A DNA stretch of 64,000 nucleotides from Burkholderia sp. Ac-20365 (lineage in GTDB: Bacteria > Pseudomonadota > Gammaproteobacteria > Burkholderiales > Burkholderiaceae), in contig NZ_JAAGPI010000007.1 of NCBI RefSeq assembly GCF_017104715.1, positions 248,001 through 312,000 on the forward strand, given 5' to 3'. The translations under genes and the position numbers were made by a program. Below are positions 18,491 through 26,970 of this stretch, piece by piece. Within the stretch, counting starts at the first letter, position 1. Every line of letters begins with the position of its first letter. The notes below the pieces were generated by a model, which searched no databases, was not told where the DNA came from, and saw only the letters and a program-made list of their open reading frames with translations.

Positions 18491-18512
18491 CGCAACGACA
18501 GGCGAGAACGTC

Positions 18513-20234
18513 ATGGACACGGTGAGCATCGCGAACGGCATCGACGGCAAGGACAGCGTCGATCTGCGCGACGCATTGCGCACGCTGACGGAGCGCCATG
18601 GCTCCGGTGTGCGCGCGCTGGAAGATCTGTTCGCGCAGCCGAACGTGCGCGCCGACGAACTGCTCGCGCGGCTCGCCACGCAGTGCCATATGCAGCCCAT
18701 CACGATGCAGACCTTGAACGCGCTGCAGCCTGACTTCGACGTGGTGCCGTTCGTCGAGGCAGCGACGCGTTTGTGCATCTGCTTCGCAGATCCCGCCGAT
18801 GCGCGCGGCCTGTTGTTCGTCATCGCCGATCCGCTCGACCGGCGCACGCGCGGCAGCGTCGAGCAGCGCATGCGGGCGCGGCCGATGATGCCGTATCGAT
18901 GGGCGCTTGCGAGCGTCGGCGACATCACGGCATGGCTCGCTGTGCGCGAGAAGGACGTGCGGGCGATGGACTCGCTCGCGTTCGACGAAACGGGTCAGCA
19001 TGCCGCCGACCCTGCTTCGCTCGCGCTGACGTTGCAGGGCATCAGCAACGACGACAGCGCCGTCGTGCGCCTGCTCAATTCGACCATCTACGACGCGCTG
19101 AAGATGATGGCGAGCGACATTCACCTCGAATGCCGCGCGAACGGGCTGATGATCAAATGCCGCGTCGACGGCGTGCTGACGGTGGTCGGCCGCGTCGAAG
19201 GGCGCGATGTGGCCGATCAGGTGCTGTCGCGGGTGAAGGTCATCTCCGAGCTGGATATCGCCGAGCGGCGCGTGCCGCAGGACGGGCGTTTCAAGGCGGT
19301 CTACGCGGGACGCGAAATCGATTTTCGCGTCTCGATCATGCCGAACCAGTTCGGCGAAGATGCCGTGCTGCGCATTCTCGACCGCTATCAGCTTTCGCAG
19401 GCCTCGGGCGGGCTTACGCTGGAAGCGCTGGGATTTCAACAGGAAGACACACGCTTCATGCGCACGATCGCCGCGATGCCGTACGGCATGCTGCTCGTCA
19501 CCGGTCCGACGGGCAGCGGCAAGACCACGACGCTCTACGCGATTCTCACCGAGATCAACGACGGCCTCGAAAAGACGGTCACGATCGAAGATCCTGTCGA
19601 GTATCAGCTGGGCGACATTCTGCAGATTCCCGTCAACGAAGCAAAAGGGCTGACTTTTGCGCGCGGGCTTCGTTCGATACTGCGCCACGACCCGGACAAG
19701 ATCATGGTCGGTGAAATCCGCGACCCCGAGACGGCGCAGATCGCGGTGCAGGCGGCGTTGACGGGCCATCAGGTCTTCACCACCGTACACGCGAACAACG
19801 TGTTCGATGTGATCGGGCGCTTCACGAACATGGATGTCGATCCGTACAGCTTCGTCTCCGCGCTGAACGGTGTGATCGCACAGCGGCTGCTGCGCCAGTG
19901 CTGCGCCGATTGTGTCGCGCAAGACAGCGTGGACGCCGACACGCTTGCCCGTTCGGGCATCGATCCCGACACGGCGGGCGACTATCTGTTCAGACGCGGC
20001 AGGGGATGCGCGGCATGCCGTGGCAGCGGATATCGCGGGCGTCGCGCAATAGCGGAGGCGCTGCGCATGGACGATGAGTTGCGTCAGTTGCTGTCCGAGC
20101 GCGCACCGCTCACGCAGATCAAGGCCGCCGCTTTCCGTCAGGGCATGCAGACATTGCGCCGCGCGGCGATCCGTCTCGTGCGCCAGGGCGAGACGACCCT
20201 CGAGGAGATCAACCGTGTCACTATGGTCGAATGA
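18513..20234 (+). CDS. gspE: Type II secretion ATPase GspE
   Basis: A 573-residue hexameric ATPase of the GspE/PilB family. An N-terminal GspE_N-like region (about 1-150) precedes the catalytic core: Walker A GPTGSGKT at 331-338, the Asp box and the Walker B region HDPDKIMVGEIRD (about 392-404), and the His box VFTTVHANN. A tetra-cysteine zinc site is intact (C464-x2-C467 and C499-x2-C502), which is typical of the GspE class and absent from retraction ATPases. It powers pseudopilus assembly. Its 3' end overlaps the next gene by 20 bp, indicating tight coupling. Confidence 0.94.
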   Translation: MDTVSIANGIDGKDSVDLRDALRTLTERHGSGVRALEDLFAQPNVRADELLARLATQCHMQPITMQTLNALQPDFDVVPFVEAATRLCICFADPADARGLLFVIADPLDRRTRGSVEQRMRARPMMPYRWALASVGDITAWLAVREKDVRAMDSLAFDETGQHAADPASLALTLQGISNDDSAVVRLLNSTIYDALKMMASDIHLECRANGLMIKCRVDGVLTVVGRVEGRDVADQVLSRVKVISELDIAERRVPQDGRFKAVYAGREIDFRVSIMPNQFGEDAVLRILDRYQLSQASGGLTLEALGFQQEDTRFMRTIAAMPYGMLLVTGPTGSGKTTTLYAILTEINDGLEKTVTIEDPVEYQLGDILQIPVNEAKGLTFARGLRSILRHDPDKIMVGEIRDPETAQIAVQAALTGHQVFTTVHANNVFDVIGRFTNMDVDPYSFVSALNGVIAQRLLRQCCADCVAQDSVDADTLARSGIDPDTAGDYLFRRGRGCAACRGSGYRGRRAIAEALRMDDELRQLLSERAPLTQIKAAAFRQGMQTLRRAAIRLVRQGETTLEEINRVTMVE

Positions 20235-21123
20235 CTGGCTCGGCGAGGGCATCGGCATCGGCGTTGGCACGCGCGAGATTGCCGTCGGTCCGCGTGCGTC
20301 GCGGTGGGTACGTTTGCGCAAGGCCGCGCCCCTCATGGACACGCGCACTGTAGCGATGCCGCCGGAGCAGTGCTACACGGAAAGCGGCGTATTCGATGCA
20401 TTGCGTGCTGCGTTTGAACGCGAGCCCGACGAAGATCCAGCACCGCGTAAGAACGCGTCCTCGCGAAACCGCAGCGCACACATCGTGCTCGACGACTTCT
20501 GGGCGAATCACGCGATTCTGCGCGGCGATTTTCGGACGCTGCGTGCACGCGAAATCGACGAGCTGGCCCGCGCGCATTTCGTCGACACGTATGACGCCGA
20601 AGCCGAAGCGATTGTCGTGCGGATATGCGTGCAACGGGGCGGACTGGCGGCGTTCGCGTGTGCGTTGCCGCGCACGCTCGTTGAAGGCGTTCGCGATGCG
20701 GGTGCTTCGGCGGGCGTCACTGTACGCGCGCTGAAACTGTGTTTGCCGGAGATGGTCAATCGCGCACTCGGCGTCAGACCCAGGTCGACCACCATGCTCG
20801 CCTTCGTCACGGATGCCCTGCTGCAAGCCGTCCTTGTCGAAGCAAACGGATGGGTCGGGTACGACGCGCAACGCCTCTTCGCAGGTGATGCAACCGATCC
20901 CACGCGCATCGCGGCGCTAGTGGAGCAGGCGTTCGAGCGCTGTGCCGAGCGCAGCGACGCGACGCGCCAGGAATGCGCATTAATCCTGCAAGGCTTCGAT
21001 ATCGATCCTGAAGCGTTTGAGGCGCGCTTTGCGAGTGTGGCTGTAGCCGCGTCACGCGATGTCGCGTCGGGCAGCGAAACGCGCAACAGCTTTGCACACC
21101 GCCTGCTGGAGTACGCGCAATGA
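20215..21123 (+). CDS. PilM/GspL-cytoplasmic-domain-like secretion component
   Basis: A 302-residue protein. GTG 20215 has GAGGAG upstream and lies inside the end of gspE; an upstream ATG at 20074 is only a shadow of gspE. No transmembrane helix or clear motif is visible. The N-terminus GIGIGVGTREIAV resembles the start of an actin-like ASKHA fold, and the position before PilN/PilO-like genes is that of pilM or the cytoplasmic half of gspL. I assign it by context and weak similarity only. Confidence 0.6.
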   Translation: MSLWSNDWLGEGIGIGVGTREIAVGPRASRWVRLRKAAPLMDTRTVAMPPEQCYTESGVFDALRAAFEREPDEDPAPRKNASSRNRSAHIVLDDFWANHAILRGDFRTLRAREIDELARAHFVDTYDAEAEAIVVRICVQRGGLAAFACALPRTLVEGVRDAGASAGVTVRALKLCLPEMVNRALGVRPRSTTMLAFVTDALLQAVLVEANGWVGYDAQRLFAGDATDPTRIAALVEQAFERCAERSDATRQECALILQGFDIDPEAFEARFASVAVAASRDVASGSETRNSFAHRLLEYAQ

Positions 21124-21650
21124 ACGCGCCGCTCGACATCGACTTCGCGCGCAGCGGGCGGCGCATTGCACCGGCGGGCCTGGTCGTGCTCGGCATCGCG
21201 ATCGTGTTGTTGCTCGCGAGCGCGGTGCGCCTGTGGCAAGCGTACGACGACAACGATCGCGCACAGGAGCAGATGGAGCAGGTGCGGCACCGGTTGTTCG
21301 CGAAGTCGCATCGCGCCGTCAAGCCCGCGACGCCCGCCGCGATGCATGCGGAGAAGCAGAGCCTCGCGGTACTGCGCGAGCTGACGGTGCCCTGGCAGGA
21401 TCTGCTGTCGATTCTGGAAGACTATCCCGCGCACGACGTCGCGCTGATCGGTATCGATCACAACCCTGTGCAAAGTCAGATCCGCATCACGGCGGAAGCG
21501 AAAAATTTCGATGCGATGATTGCCTATCTGAGGTACCTGCAATCGAGCAAGCTGCTGCGCGAGGCCATTCTCAACGATCACGAGATCGAGAACAACGTGC
21601 CGGGTACGCCCGTACGGTTTCAGATCACCGCAGTGTGGAGCCGGTCATGA
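21120..21650 (+). CDS. PilN/GspL-periplasmic-like single-pass protein
   Basis: A 176-residue protein overlapping its predecessor by ATGA. It has a short cytoplasmic N-terminus, one transmembrane helix (about residues 18-37, AGLVVLGIAIVLLLASAVRL), a coiled-coil-like stretch and a small ferredoxin-like domain (LIGIDHNPVQSQIRITAEA, MIAYLRYLQ). This is the architecture of PilN or the periplasmic half of GspL. It probably links the cytoplasmic component to the periplasmic alignment complex. Identified by architecture and order. Confidence 0.65.
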   Translation: MNAPLDIDFARSGRRIAPAGLVVLGIAIVLLLASAVRLWQAYDDNDRAQEQMEQVRHRLFAKSHRAVKPATPAAMHAEKQSLAVLRELTVPWQDLLSILEDYPAHDVALIGIDHNPVQSQIRITAEAKNFDAMIAYLRYLQSSKLLREAILNDHEIENNVPGTPVRFQITAVWSRS

Positions 21651-22213
21651 ACGCGGAAGCGCTGCGCGAACGCCTGCTGACGCTACGCTTCGAACTCGCG
21701 CGGCGCTTCGGCATTAACGGGCTCGTGGGCGTCGCTGTGCTGTGCTCTGCCGTCGTCATGGCGAACAGCGCGATGCGCATGCAGGCAAGCACGCTCGCCC
21801 TCGCGAATGATGTTCGGCCCACGCAAGCCAGGAAACAACCGCAAGCCGGAGGCGAAGCACGCTCCGATGCGGATTCAGCGATGCTCGCATCCTTGCCCGA
21901 TCTGTTTCCGCGCTTCGCGCACAGCGCGGACGATATCGCCGCGATACTCGCGCATGCCAGCGACAACAATCTCACGGTCGGCTCGGCGGAGTATCTGGTT
22001 GTCGCTGAATCGGGCGGGCGTTATGTACGCTATCAGATGCTGCTGCCCGTCAAGGATCAATACGGCGCGATCCGTCGATTTCTTGCGTCGGTGTTGAACA
22101 ACTTGCCCAATGCAGCGTTGCGCGAGATTCACGTCGAACGGCCGGCTGTCGATGGCAGCGTGCTCGACGCGCGGGTTCGCTTCGAACTCGTCTACACGAC
22201 GGGGCGGCCATGA
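21647..22213 (+). CDS. PilO/GspM-like single-pass protein
   Basis: A 188-residue protein with ATGA overlaps at both ends. The ATG at 21647 is chosen because an earlier in-frame start at 21059 only shadows the preceding genes. A transmembrane helix (about 25-43) is followed by a linker and a small alpha/beta domain (FAHSADDIAAILAHASDNN, YQMLLPVKDQYGAIRRFL). The layout matches PilO or GspM, a partner of the PilN/GspL-like protein upstream. Assignment rests on context and topology. Confidence 0.65.
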   Translation: MNAEALRERLLTLRFELARRFGINGLVGVAVLCSAVVMANSAMRMQASTLALANDVRPTQARKQPQAGGEARSDADSAMLASLPDLFPRFAHSADDIAAILAHASDNNLTVGSAEYLVVAESGGRYVRYQMLLPVKDQYGAIRRFLASVLNNLPNAALREIHVERPAVDGSVLDARVRFELVYTTGRP

Positions 22214-22806
22214 ATGCTCATGCCATTCGCCGCTGCGTGCTCGGTCTGTGTCTCGTGGCGACCGTCGCGCTTTCGGTGCGCGAGTGGCGCATGCCGCGCG
22301 GCGTGTCGGCGGCGATGGCGGCGGTGCAGGTCGCGCACCGGAGCGAATCGACGCCCGCTTCGTCCACGCGACGTGCGGCGCTCGCATCGAAGGGCAATGC
22401 AAAGCCGCTTGCCGGCGCGCCGGATTCGCCTGCCCAGCACTCCGCCGATACACCGGAGAAAAAGCTCGCGGCATTGCGCAAGCCCATGTCGCTCGAATCG
22501 CGTAACAACCCGTTCGTCGCGTCGTCGTGGCTGCCGCCTCCGCCTCCCGTGGTCCAGGCCGCGCCTGAACCCGCGCCGCCGCCGACCGCGCCGCCCATGC
22601 CCTATCTGTACCTCGGCAAGCTGGACGATTCCACGCTCAAGCCGCGCATCTTCCTGAGCCGCGGCGACCAGTTGCTGATCGTCTCGCAGGGCGACGTTGT
22701 CGAAGGTCAGTATCGTGTCGAGTCGATTTCCGACGGCGATGTCGTGCTGATCTATCTGCCGCTGAACCAGAGGCAGGTCATCTCCATGCAAAGCGAAGGA
22801 AAATAA
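22210..22806 (+). CDS. PilP/GspC-like protein linking inner membrane to secretin
   Basis: A 198-residue protein overlapping by ATGA. It has one N-terminal hydrophobic segment (about 8-22), a long Ala/Pro-rich linker including PPPPPVVQAAPEPAPPPTAP, and a C-terminal beta domain (YLYLGKLDD, FLSRGDQLLIVSQGDVV, YRVESISDGDVVLIYL) resembling the HR domain of GspC or the beta domain of PilP. Such domains contact the secretin, and the secretin gene is immediately downstream. It replaces a classical gspC, which is absent. Confidence 0.7.
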   Translation: MNAHAIRRCVLGLCLVATVALSVREWRMPRGVSAAMAAVQVAHRSESTPASSTRRAALASKGNAKPLAGAPDSPAQHSADTPEKKLAALRKPMSLESRNNPFVASSWLPPPPPVVQAAPEPAPPPTAPPMPYLYLGKLDDSTLKPRIFLSRGDQLLIVSQGDVVEGQYRVESISDGDVVLIYLPLNQRQVISMQSEGK

Positions 22807-25104
22807 ATGACAGCCGCATGCAGCCGCGATCGGAGCCGCAACGGGGACAGCGGCTCATCCACGCGCTATCCGCCTCGTCCGGGTTCCCGCACGCGCTGCT
22901 CGCCGTGTCTGCCGCCGATGACGCGGCAGGCCGCGTGCATCGCGCTCGTCGTGCTGGTGCTGGGAGGCTGTGTGGTGCCGCCAACGACGCGCCAGGACGA
23001 TCCCACAAACGCGCAACTGCAACTCGACTATCTGCACGACCGCGACGCACGCATGAATACGCTGCTCGACGAAGCGGAAGCGTATCGCGCGAGCTATCAG
23101 TACGACCTTGCCGCCCAGAAGCTCGGCGAGGCGTATCTGATCGACAGGACGAGCGAACGGGGGCGCAAGATCGGCGCGGCCGTCGACCGCGACCGGCGCG
23201 ATCTGTCGACGCTGCAGGAGGCCGACCGCATGATGCAGCGCGGTTCGTACGCGCTCGCTGAGGAGCGCGTGCATCGCGTGCTGGTGCAGAACCCGACCAA
23301 CCCGATGGCGCAGCAGATGCTCAAGGAGATTCAGGACAAGCGTAACGCGCAGCGGGCGCTGAAAGAGGAAAAGATTTCGTCGTCGTCGATCATGCGCACG
23401 CCCGTCACCTTGCAGTTCCGCGACGCCAACGTGCGGATGGTGTTCGAAGCGCTGTCGAAAACGACGGGACTCAACGTGATTTTCGATCGCGACGTGCGGG
23501 CCGACCTGAAGACGACGATCTTCGTGACGAACGCGACGCTTCAGGACACCGTCGATATGATCCTGATGCAGAGCCAGCTCGACAAGAAGCAGTTGAATGC
23601 GAACACGCTCTTCATCTATCCGGCTACGCCCGCGAAGCAACTGGAGTATCAGGAACTGAAGGTGCGCACGTTCCAGTTGTCGAACGTCGACGCGAAGCAG
23701 ATTCAGGGTTTGCTGAAGAGCCTGCTCAAACTCAAGGAAGTGGTGGTCGACGAACGCGCGAATTCCGTCACGATACGCGGCACGCCCGACACAATCCGCG
23801 TGGCCGAAGAGATGATCGCCGCGCAGGATATTCCCGAGCCCGAAGTGATGATGGAAGTGCAGGTGCTCGAAGTCTCGCACGACCGCATGACCGACCTCGG
23901 TATCGAATGGCCGAATTCGTTCACGATGTCCACACCGTCGACGGCGACCACCTGGGGCGATCTGCATCATCTGCCCATCAATGCGCTCAACGTGAGCGGC
24001 CTGTCCGCCACGGCGAACTTCAAGTTGAGCGATACCGACGCCAACCTGCTCGCGAGTCCGCGTATCCGCGCGCGCAACAAGGAGAAGGCGCGCATCCTGA
24101 TTGGCGACAAGGTGCCCGTGATTTCGAGTTCGAGCACGCCGAGCACGAGCGGCCCGTCTTATACGCAGATGGTCCAGTACCTCGATGTGGGCATCAAGCT
24201 GGAAGTCGAACCGCAGGTCTATCGGGACGGCGATGTTGGCATGAAGCTGAATCTCGAGGTCAGCAACATCACCAAGGTGATTCAAAGCGATAGCTCGCAG
24301 GCCGGGTTGACTACGCTCGCGTACCAGATCGGCACGCGCAATGCATCGACGAGCCTGCGTCTTCGCGACGGTGAGACACAGATTCTCGGCGGGCTGATTT
24401 CCGACGAAGACAGGACGACGGCCGACAAGGTGCCCGGCCTCGGCCAGTTGCCCTTGCTCGGGCGCCTGTTCTCGAACCACAACGGCGATCACGTGAAGAC
24501 GGAGATCGTGCTGCAGATCACGCCGCATATCGTGCGTCCCCAGTTTGCCGCCGATGCCGACACGCAGGAGGTCTGGTCGGGCACCGACGTCAACGTGCAC
24601 GCGGACCAGTTGCGGCTCGATCCTGTCGTCGCGGAACTCGAGCCTGCCGTGCCGCGTCCCGTCGTCCGCACGCCCGGCAGCGTCGGCGGCGGTACGACGG
24701 GAGGCGGGCAGCACAGCAGCACGCAAAACCGGCCGGCCGCCTCGCCGCCTTCGAGTGCGTTTGGCCAGTTGCCAGTGCAGCCGCGTACGACACCACCGCC
24801 TCAGCCCTACGGCGGGCGGTATTCGACCCTGCCTGCGCTGCCGCCGCCGGCTGCTGCGCCCGCCAACGGCGCTGCGCAGCCTGCCGAACAGGGCGCACCC
24901 GAGACGCCGCGCTCGAACAGCGATAACGGCAATACGAACGGCGGCGCGCCGCAGGCCGGTTATGCCGCGCCTGCCGCAGTGCCCGGGCCAACCGCTGCGC
25001 CCGCGCAGGCGGCACCTCCCGGGCCGCCGCCGATGCTCGTGATGCCGCCAGGCGACATGCCCAGCGACAATCCGTTGCGGCCGGTCCAGAACGGTGGGTA
25101 CTAG
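22807..25104 (+). CDS. gspD: Type II secretion secretin GspD (lipoprotein-type)
   Basis: A 765-residue outer-membrane secretin. The ATG at 22807 has a GAAGGA site, giving about 37 residues before the signal; an internal ATG at 22918 would give a perfect lipoprotein signal (MTRQAACIALVVLVLGGC) but has no ribosome site. The lipobox LGGC predicts lipidation and pilotin-independent sorting. A TPR-like N-terminal region (about 60-190) is followed by an STN/N-domain (VTLQFRDANVRMVFEALS, about 200-260), an N1-like domain and the secretin barrel (LLASPRIRARNKEKARI to VLQITPHIVRP, about 413-580) with VPGLGQLPLLGRLF. A Pro/Ala-rich tail of about 160 residues closes the protein and is unusual. Confidence 0.93.
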   Translation: MTAACSRDRSRNGDSGSSTRYPPRPGSRTRCSPCLPPMTRQAACIALVVLVLGGCVVPPTTRQDDPTNAQLQLDYLHDRDARMNTLLDEAEAYRASYQYDLAAQKLGEAYLIDRTSERGRKIGAAVDRDRRDLSTLQEADRMMQRGSYALAEERVHRVLVQNPTNPMAQQMLKEIQDKRNAQRALKEEKISSSSIMRTPVTLQFRDANVRMVFEALSKTTGLNVIFDRDVRADLKTTIFVTNATLQDTVDMILMQSQLDKKQLNANTLFIYPATPAKQLEYQELKVRTFQLSNVDAKQIQGLLKSLLKLKEVVVDERANSVTIRGTPDTIRVAEEMIAAQDIPEPEVMMEVQVLEVSHDRMTDLGIEWPNSFTMSTPSTATTWGDLHHLPINALNVSGLSATANFKLSDTDANLLASPRIRARNKEKARILIGDKVPVISSSSTPSTSGPSYTQMVQYLDVGIKLEVEPQVYRDGDVGMKLNLEVSNITKVIQSDSSQAGLTTLAYQIGTRNASTSLRLRDGETQILGGLISDEDRTTADKVPGLGQLPLLGRLFSNHNGDHVKTEIVLQITPHIVRPQFAADADTQEVWSGTDVNVHADQLRLDPVVAELEPAVPRPVVRTPGSVGGGTTGGGQHSSTQNRPAASPPSSAFGQLPVQPRTTPPPQPYGGRYSTLPALPPPAAAPANGAAQPAEQGAPETPRSNSDNGNTNGGAPQAGYAAPAAVPGPTAAPAQAAPPGPPPMLVMPPGDMPSDNPLRPVQNGGY

Positions 25105-25107
25105 ACG

Positions 25108-25659
25108 ATGTTCTGCCCAGGACGTCGCGGCCGTGTTCGCATCGCGCGTCGCGCGCGAGTGCGCGGTTTTACGCTGATCGAACTGGTCATCACGCTTGCG
25201 CTGGTCGGCATTCTGGCGCTGGCGATCATGCCTTTTTCGCAGCTGATCGTGCAGCGCGAGAAGGAGCAGCAGTTGAGCGCGGCACTGCGCGAAATCCGTA
25301 CTGCGCTCGACGCCTACAAGGAAGCGAGCGACAGCGGCTTGATCGAGCGGGAAGCGGACGCTTCCGGGTATCCGCCGAAGCTTGCCGCTCTGGTGGATGG
25401 CGTGAAGAACGTGAAGGATCCGAAAGGTGGGCTGCTGATGTTCCTGCGCCGCGTCCCGCGCGATCCTTTTTTTAATGGCGATGCACAGACGCCGCCGGAA
25501 GATACCTGGGCCTTGCGCGCGTTCGGCGAGCCGCCGGCACACGCGGATGGTTCAGCGCCCGCCGATGGGACAGACGGCACGGCGGGCAAGGACGTCTTCG
25601 ATATCTCTTCGAAATCGGATCGCGTCGGCATCAATGGCATTCCCTATCGACAGTGGTAG
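25108..25659 (+). CDS. Type II secretion pseudopilin (XcmT2/T3-like)
   Basis: A 183-residue prepilin, four bases after gspD. A very basic leader ends at Gly20|Phe21 (RGFTLIE) with Glu25 at +5, then a hydrophobic helix. The body contains KEQQLSAALREIRTALDAYKEASDSG, KGGLLMFLRRVPRDPF and a C-terminal DVFDISSKS...GINGIPYRQW, like the G-type pseudopilin fold with an insertion. It is distinct from GspG upstream and likely a minor pseudopilin of the tip complex. Confidence 0.88.
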   Translation: MFCPGRRGRVRIARRARVRGFTLIELVITLALVGILALAIMPFSQLIVQREKEQQLSAALREIRTALDAYKEASDSGLIEREADASGYPPKLAALVDGVKNVKDPKGGLLMFLRRVPRDPFFNGDAQTPPEDTWALRAFGEPPAHADGSAPADGTDGTAGKDVFDISSKSDRVGINGIPYRQW

Positions 25660-25667
25660 ACGCGATC

Positions 25668-26060
25668 ATGAAACGAACCGATTCGAGTCGTCGCAGCCGT
25701 GGCTTCACACTGATCGAACTGGTCGTCGTGATGGCGATCATCGGGCTGTTGCTGACGATTGCGCTGCCGCGATACATGCACAGCATCGATCGCGGCAAGG
25801 AGCAGGTGCGCGCGCAGAATCTCGCCGTGATGCGTGATGCGGTCGATAAATTCTATGGGGACAATGGCGCGTACCCCGACACGCTCGACGAACTCGTCAC
25901 GCGTCACTATCTGCGCGCAATTCCCGTCGATCCCGTGAACGGCGACGACAAGTGGGCGGTCGTTGCATCGCCGGACGACACGAAGCCGGGTGTCTACGAC
26001 ATCCTGCCGGCGAGCAGCCCGCAAGGCACGGCTTCCGATGCTGCGGGAGCGGGGCAATGA
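25668..26060 (+). CDS. Type II secretion pseudopilin, short (XcmT2/T3-like)
   Basis: A 130-residue prepilin from ATG 25668; an in-frame GTG at 25653 overlaps the previous stop. The leader ends at Gly12|Phe13 (RGFTLIELVVVMAIIGLL) with Glu17 at +5. A G-type body follows: MRDAVDKFYGDNGAYPDTLDEL and RAIPVDPVNG, with GVYDI near the end. A minor pseudopilin by family and context. Confidence 0.88.
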   Translation: MKRTDSSRRSRGFTLIELVVVMAIIGLLLTIALPRYMHSIDRGKEQVRAQNLAVMRDAVDKFYGDNGAYPDTLDELVTRHYLRAIPVDPVNGDDKWAVVASPDDTKPGVYDILPASSPQGTASDAAGAGQ

Positions 26061-26680
26061 GCGTTGTTGCAGCGCGTGGCCGGCGCACGCGGGGATCTGG
26101 CAGAAGCATGCAGCGCGAGCGGGGTCTTGTCATGCTGACGCTGCTGATCGCGTTGATGCTGCTTTCCGTTGCGCTGATGGGCGCGCTCGACGTCTGGTCG
26201 CTGCAACGCAAACGGGAAACGGAACAACAACTGCTGTTTGTGGGAAACCAGTACCGTCTTGCGATACTGCGCTACTACCGCGCAGGGCGCGTGCTACCCG
26301 CATCGATCGACGAACTGCTCAACGACTCACGCTTTCCCGAGCCGATGCATCATTTGCGGCGCGCGTACGCCGACCCCGAAACCGGACAGAACGATTGGGT
26401 GTACCTGTACCAGGCCGGCCGGATTGCGGGCCTGCATAGCAGCTCGATGGACGCACCCATCAAGCGTTCGCACTTTCCCCGTCAGTTTGAAGACTTCGAA
26501 GGGCAACAGACTTACGCAGGCTGGCAGTTCTTTTATCTGCCGCCGATTCAACGCTCCAGCTCCAGCCCCGACACCCCGCCAAAGAAAACGAGACCCGGCT
26601 CGATCGATGCACCTTTCGATCCGATGAACGACGGCCTCACACGTTACGCTCCCCGAAGCCCTGGCTCGTCGCATTGGTAA
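26057..26680 (+). CDS. Atypical pseudopilin-like protein lacking Glu+5 (XcmX-like)
   Basis: A 207-residue protein; ATG 26057 overlaps the preceding stop (ATGA). After a basic leader the sequence RERGLVMLTLLIALMLLSVA has the look of a prepilin signal with cleavage at Gly23|Leu24, but position +5 is Thr28 rather than Glu. The body (YRLAILRYYRAGRVLPASIDELLND, then TYAGWQFFYLPP) keeps a G-like layout. Its place at the end of the operon after two other pseudopilins matches, from memory, xcmX of Pseudomonas putida. Pseudopilins without Glu5 usually act at the pseudopilus tip. Confidence 0.75.
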   Translation: MSVVAARGRRTRGSGRSMQRERGLVMLTLLIALMLLSVALMGALDVWSLQRKRETEQQLLFVGNQYRLAILRYYRAGRVLPASIDELLNDSRFPEPMHHLRRAYADPETGQNDWVYLYQAGRIAGLHSSSMDAPIKRSHFPRQFEDFEGQQTYAGWQFFYLPPIQRSSSSPDTPPKKTRPGSIDAPFDPMNDGLTRYAPRSPGSSHW

Positions 26681-26970
26681 GCTTCTTGAAGTTCATTTAA
26701 ATGCGTCAATAAAAATTTAATGATCGCGCAATTAAAATTTTAATTCCTGCTTTGATTCTCATTACGCACGCATTCGCAAATAGATATGCGGTAAACCGCA
26801 CATGTCGCTATCGATTTGCGAATGAAGTCACCCTTGTCCACGGAATACAAGGCAAATCTTAAGGTTCTCTTCAGCTTTAATCGCCGACACTTCCTTTACA
26901 GGAAATTTTCTGTGTCGCATAAAAACGATGAGTTTTCCTTTCTAATTAGAATCTCCCCGAGAGGCATCGC
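26681..26970. promoter_or_regulatory. AT-rich intergenic region with perfect palindromes
   Basis: A clear drop in GC relative to both flanks. Three perfect palindromes are visible: CATTTAAATG (26694-26703), AATTAAAATTTTAATT (26730-26745) and TCTAATTAGA (26941-26950). It follows the secretion operon and is the upstream region of the sigma-54 activator. Such islands often bind nucleoid proteins (MvaT/H-NS type) or autoregulators. No terminator with a T-run is obvious. Confidence 0.5.

Noticed and set aside
16768..26680. Calling the operon a type IV pilus locus
   Set aside because: No pilT, pilC/pilQ naming features or major pilin with pilus-type C-terminus are present; the GspG C-terminal pattern and tetra-cysteine GspE indicate secretion.
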